From assembly GCA_022564455.1 (NCBI GenBank), contig JADFLK010000140.1, positions 1 through 6,212 of the forward strand: 6,212 nucleotides of DNA. The letters run 5' to 3'. Under the pieces are notes generated by a model. That model searched no databases. It saw nothing but the letters and a program-made list of their open reading frames with translations, and was not told where the DNA came from. The DNA comes from Bacteroidota bacterium. Lineage in GTDB: Bacteria; Bacteroidota; Rhodothermia; Rhodothermales; Rubricoccaceae. Numbering within the stretch: the stretch's first letter is position 1; each line of letters opens with the position of its first letter. Shown here piece by piece: positions 5,708-6,212 of this stretch. A program made the translations under genes and the position numbers.

Positions 5708-6212
5708 CCTTCCCACTCCGCATCCGCTGTTGGGCCGTAAATCATGGGTAGTGGTACGTCGTTCAGCCGCAAATATACGCCGAGCTGGGCGCGGTGGTGG
5801 ATGATGTGGTTCATCACGAAGTTGCGAAGCACGCCGACCTTCGGCGCCGTGAACATTTCCACACCGCCGTTCAGGAGCGTCCAGTTGCCCATTATCGTTT
5901 CGTCGGATGTATTGGCTATGACCTCGCGGGCTTCGGTGACGTTCTTGTCGAAGTCGGCCAATAGCGCCTCGGTGGTGGTCATGGTGCGAGGCGGCGGCGG
6001 ATCTTCACCGGGCGGATTCATGTCGAACTCATCTACGTTGAGCGTCATGCCTGCCCATGAGGGGAGATCGGCTAGATGCAGCGCCAGTCGCTCGATGGTC
6101 ATGGACTTCTCGTGGGGCTGCCAGTCGTTTCGTTCGGTAGGCACGATCTCCAGAATGGAGCGGGTCTTGGCCATTTCCTGGTCAAACTCGGTGAGGAGGG
6201 ATTGGGTGATGC
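5704..6212 (-). CDS. DinB-like four-helix metalloprotein (5' end cut off by window)
   Basis: This belongs to the DinB/YfiT-like putative metalloenzyme fold, a four-helix bundle that binds a divalent metal through three histidines. Seen: helix 1 ligand H33 in 'LALHLADLPSW' and the helix pair 'NHIIHHRAQLGVYLRLNDVPLP' region, with H123 and H127 as the other ligands (numbered from the internal ATG at 6174). 'YGPTAD' near the C-terminus is also family-typical. The frame stays open from 6174 to the right edge and reads 'ITQSLLTEFDQE', the usual DinB first helix, so the true start lies just past the window, probably within a few codons. Some family members act as thiol-dependent S-transferases (bacillithiol or mycothiol), but many have no assigned activity; nothing here decides it. 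It is the first visible gene of the operon with the GyrI-like gene, overlapping it by 4 bases. Confidence 0.9.
   Translation of the reverse strand, partial: ITQSLLTEFDQEMAKTRSILEIVPTERNDWQPHEKSMTIERLALHLADLPSWAGMTLNVDEFDMNPPGEDPPPPRTMTTTEALLADFDKNVTEAREVIANTSDETIMGNWTLLNGGVEMFTAPKVGVLRNFVMNHIIHHRAQLGVYLRLNDVPLPMIYGPTADAEWEG

Noticed and set aside
4853..5740. Plus-strand open frame of 295 codons
   Set aside because: It runs antisense through the CPXCG and GyrI-like genes, both of which have clear family motifs on the minus strand. Its length is explained by GC-rich codon structure.

Overview
The window reads like a piece of chromosome from a moderately GC-rich bacterium, most likely a member of Bacteroidota/Rhodothermota (Rhodothermales-like). 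That placement is inference. It rests on the style of the TPR-linked soluble histidine kinase (H-box followed by 'NPLNFVVNF'), the isolated small twin-CBS protein, and the mix of AT-G-A coupling with weak Shine-Dalgarno sites. There is no rRNA, tRNA, CRISPR array, transposase or integrase in view.

Layout from left to right. (1) 2-1432, plus strand: the C-terminal part of a soluble TPR/coiled-coil sensor histidine kinase whose N-terminus lies off the left edge. (2) 1433-about 2330: a lower-GC island. On its minus strand it carries a broken gene (1482-2208) for a HEPN-like protein of about 241 residues. One frameshift and one in-frame amber codon split it, and it can only be seen by joining two reading frames. 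(3) 2395-2838, plus strand: a compact twin-CBS-domain protein. (4) 2826-4841, minus strand: the largest intact gene, a cytoplasmic two-enzyme fusion of a papain-like cysteine peptidase domain and an alpha/beta-hydrolase domain, each with a plausible catalytic set. Its 3' end overlaps the CBS gene tail-to-tail. (5) 4842-4999: a short intergenic stretch with a 7-bp inverted repeat around an A8/T8 run. (6) 5000-6212, minus strand: an apparent operon in the order DinB-like metalloprotein (5' end off the right edge), GyrI/effector-binding-domain protein, and CPXCG zinc-ribbon protein, with a 4-nt ATGA overlap between the first two.

Functionally the window looks like a set of small housekeeping or stress and regulatory modules, not one pathway. 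The kinase and the CBS protein suggest cytoplasmic sensing, the former by phosphorelay and the latter by adenosine-nucleotide binding. The DinB/GyrI/CPXCG cluster looks like a small-molecule stress-response cassette. The two points most worth a second look are the peptidase-hydrolase fusion and the decayed HEPN gene in its AT-rich island. I found no strong evidence for a complete new multi-gene system here.
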